From NCBI GenBank assembly GCA_021835185.1, contig JAKBQO010000086.1, positions 1 to 6,508 of the forward strand: a stretch of 6,508 bases of DNA, read 5' to 3'. The translations under genes were made by a program, and so were the position numbers. Every line of letters starts with the position of its first letter. The stretch's first letter is position 1. Of this stretch, positions 5,463 through 6,508 are shown one piece after another. This stretch comes from Thermoplasmata archaeon (GTDB lineage: Archaea > Thermoplasmatota > Thermoplasmata > Thermoplasmatales > Thermoplasmataceae). The notes under the pieces were generated by a model that ran no database searches, was not told the origin of the DNA, and saw only the letters and a program-made list of their open reading frames with translations.

Positions 5463-5471
5463 ATATTTATA
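5463..5471 (+). promoter_or_regulatory. TATA box of the TauE/SafE exporter gene
   Basis: ATATTTATA, with its TTTATA part centred about 29-30 nt before the ATG at 5498. This gives a leader of only a few bases. No Shine-Dalgarno is present. Confidence 0.45.
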
Positions 5472-5497
5472 GTAATATGTAATAATGTTCTGATATA

Positions 5498-6349
5498 ATG
5501 ATAGACGTAACATTAATCCAGTATATACTTGCAATTATATCCGGAATCGCAGTGGGATTTAGCCTGGGACTTATAGGTGGAGGCGGGTCAATACTTGCTG
5601 TTCCTCTTTTCATATATTTTGTAGGTATAAATCACCCACATCTGGCAATAGGAACAACAGCTCTGGCTGTAGGAATTACAGCGTACATAAATTTTGCACA
5701 GCATCTTAGAAGGAAAAATGCAAATATTAAGCTTGGAGGAGTATTTGCCCTGGTTGGAATCGTAGGAGTGTTAGTAGGGTCAACCATAGGCCTCATTATA
5801 AAAGGTGGGGAGCTTTTATTCTTCTTTTCAATGCTTATGATTATTATTGGCATTTATATGTACATCAGCAAATGCAGAGCCGTACCCAATGAGGACTGCA
5901 AAGAACTGGCAAAACAAACAAAGTACGGCAAAGTATCCGGATATTCGTTGATAGTCGGATTTGCATCAGGATTTTTCGGCATAGGGGGTGGATTTTTAAT
6001 AGTCCCTGGCCTCCTGGCATCATCAAAAATTAAAATAAACATGGCAATAGGAACATCTCTGCTCGCAGTGGGCACATTTGGCATTGTAACGGCAATTAGA
6101 TACTCCATAGTAGCCCCCGGGCTTCAGTTTATTAGCAGTGGCATGATAGGCGATGTACTTTTCCTTGTTGCAATAGTATATGTAATAGGTGGAATATTCG
6201 GCGGGTATCTTGGAACAAAATTATCTGTAAACCTTGGAGGCAGAAAAGGAACATTAAGAAAAGTATTTTCCATAATAATTATACTTGTAGGAATATACGT
6301 GGCCTATGAATCATATCCAGCACTGGTTCATATGTTATTTATATTATAA
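5498..6349 (+). CDS. TauE/SafE (TSUP) family membrane exporter, probable sulfite or sulfonate/organo-anion permease
   Basis: An integral membrane protein of 283 residues with about eight hydrophobic helices, the usual size for this family. The family's internal duplication is plain. The first half has GFSLGLIGGGGSILAVP (20-36) followed by HLAIGTTALAVG (48-59); the second has GFASGFFGIGGGFLIVP (154-170) followed by NMAIGTSLLAVG (181-192). A short polar loop (about 125-148, with C126 and C134) joins the halves. TSUP members move sulfite, sulfoacetate, taurine-related compounds or other organic anions across the cytoplasmic membrane. In an acidophile from sulfur-rich habitats, sulfite or sulfonate export is a reasonable guess, but substrate cannot be read from sequence. 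It is a single gene with its own promoter, converging on the RNA polymerase gene to its right. The ATG at 5498 fits the TATA spacing and the first helix. Confidence 0.88.
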   Translation: MIDVTLIQYILAIISGIAVGFSLGLIGGGGSILAVPLFIYFVGINHPHLAIGTTALAVGITAYINFAQHLRRKNANIKLGGVFALVGIVGVLVGSTIGLIIKGGELLFFFSMLMIIIGIYMYISKCRAVPNEDCKELAKQTKYGKVSGYSLIVGFASGFFGIGGGFLIVPGLLASSKIKINMAIGTSLLAVGTFGIVTAIRYSIVAPGLQFISSGMIGDVLFLVAIVYVIGGIFGGYLGTKLSVNLGGRKGTLRKVFSIIIILVGIYVAYESYPALVHMLFIL

Positions 6350-6370
6350 TATAATTTTTAAAAAAAAATT
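6350..6370. terminator. Shared bidirectional terminator
   Basis: Between the two convergent stop codons lie TTTTT (6355-6359) for the plus-strand exporter and nine A (6360-6368), which read as a T9 tract on the minus strand two bases after the stop of the right-hand gene. A further TTTT (6369-6372) serves the plus strand. Oligo-T tracts are sufficient archaeal termination signals, so this 21-bp segment probably ends both transcripts. Confidence 0.55.
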
Positions 6371-6508
6371 TTAATCTGATAAGCTTTCCATAAGGGCTGT
6401 AAATCTATTTTCAAGTCTATGCAATGCATAGCTTAAAACGTCAGAAGCTTTTAATGAGCCATCTGTTTCAAATTTAAAAATAAATTTTGTACTGTCTTCC
6501 TCTACAAC
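6371..6508 (-). CDS. rpo3: RNA polymerase subunit D (Rpo3), C-terminal fragment
   Basis: Incomplete: only the last 45 codons are in the window, ending at a TAA (6373-6371); the start is beyond the right edge. The fragment runs EEDSTKFIFKFETDGSLKAS (residues 3-22 of the fragment), then two amphipathic helices (VLSYALHRLENRF, then TALMESL). This matches the end of archaeal Rpo3/RpoD, where a strand with a D-x-[FY]-I-[FL]-x-x-E-[ST]-x-G-S-L-K pattern is followed by the dimerisation helix. Rpo3 pairs with Rpo11 to form the assembly platform of the polymerase. Rpo11 ends with a similar TDGS-x-x-P-x-D-A-L block, so it is the main alternative, but FIF before ET-DGSLK fits Rpo3 better. The T9 tract just after the stop suggests this is the last gene of its transcript. 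Confidence 0.62.
   Translation of the reverse strand, partial: VVEEDSTKFIFKFETDGSLKASDVLSYALHRLENRFTALMESLSD

Noticed and set aside
5632..6108. Two minus-strand frames inside the exporter gene
   Set aside because: They are complements of membrane-helix codons; the plus frame has the duplicated TSUP motifs.

Overview
The window looks like a piece of chromosome from an AT-rich archaeon, most likely an acidophile of the Thermoplasmatales (Ferroplasma, Acidiplasma, Picrophilus, Cuniculiplasma or a relative). The archaeal assignment rests on an archaeal-type Pelota (aPelota), an RNA polymerase D-like (Rpo3) C-terminus, a Mut7-C RNase and a stand-alone JAMM protease. TATA boxes sit 24-30 nt upstream of most isolated start codons, which is the geometry of leaderless or nearly leaderless archaeal transcripts. 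Isoleucine ATA and arginine AGA/AGG codons predominate. An acidic habitat is inferred from the secreted sedolisin (S53) protease, the many N-glycosylation sequons in the two exported proteins and the TauE-type sulfite/organo-anion exporter. The genus is not proven.

Layout. 1-657 (-) is the N-terminal 219 residues of a secreted S53 peptidase, with the rest beyond the left edge. It diverges across a 117-bp double promoter from 775-1323 (+), a small C-terminally anchored, sequon-rich surface protein that I do not recognise. Next comes a tight plus-strand run: ubiX flavin prenyltransferase (1351-1905), a Mut7-C RNase with a zinc ribbon (1898-2344, overlapping ubiX by 8 nt and preceded by a Shine-Dalgarno), and pelota (about 2376-3398, 31 nt further on). 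Facing it on the minus strand is a two-gene unit, NAD kinase (4559-3744) then a JAMM/MPN+ metalloprotease (3757-3395). These two overlap by 14 nt, and the JAMM stop codon overlaps the pelota stop codon tail to tail.

The 267-bp gap 4560-4826 holds the NAD kinase promoter, an orphan TATA box followed by a GC-rich hairpin island (a possible small RNA), a 10-bp palindrome and the promoter of an ACT-domain protein of unknown role (4827-5393). A 104-bp AT-rich spacer with repeated TTATGAAT words leads to a TauE/SafE-family membrane exporter (5498-6349). The right edge holds the last 45 codons of a minus-strand gene, probably rpo3 (rpoD). It converges on the exporter across a shared T-rich/A-rich terminator.

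How they may work together. Most genes are housekeeping and need not form one pathway. The most suggestive grouping is an RNase (Mut7-C) immediately before the ribosome-rescue factor Pelota, which fits an archaeal mRNA-surveillance unit. The JAMM protease, a family that includes archaeal deubiquitinase-like desampylases, is physically interlocked with it at the 3' end. No mobile element, CRISPR array, rRNA or tRNA was seen.
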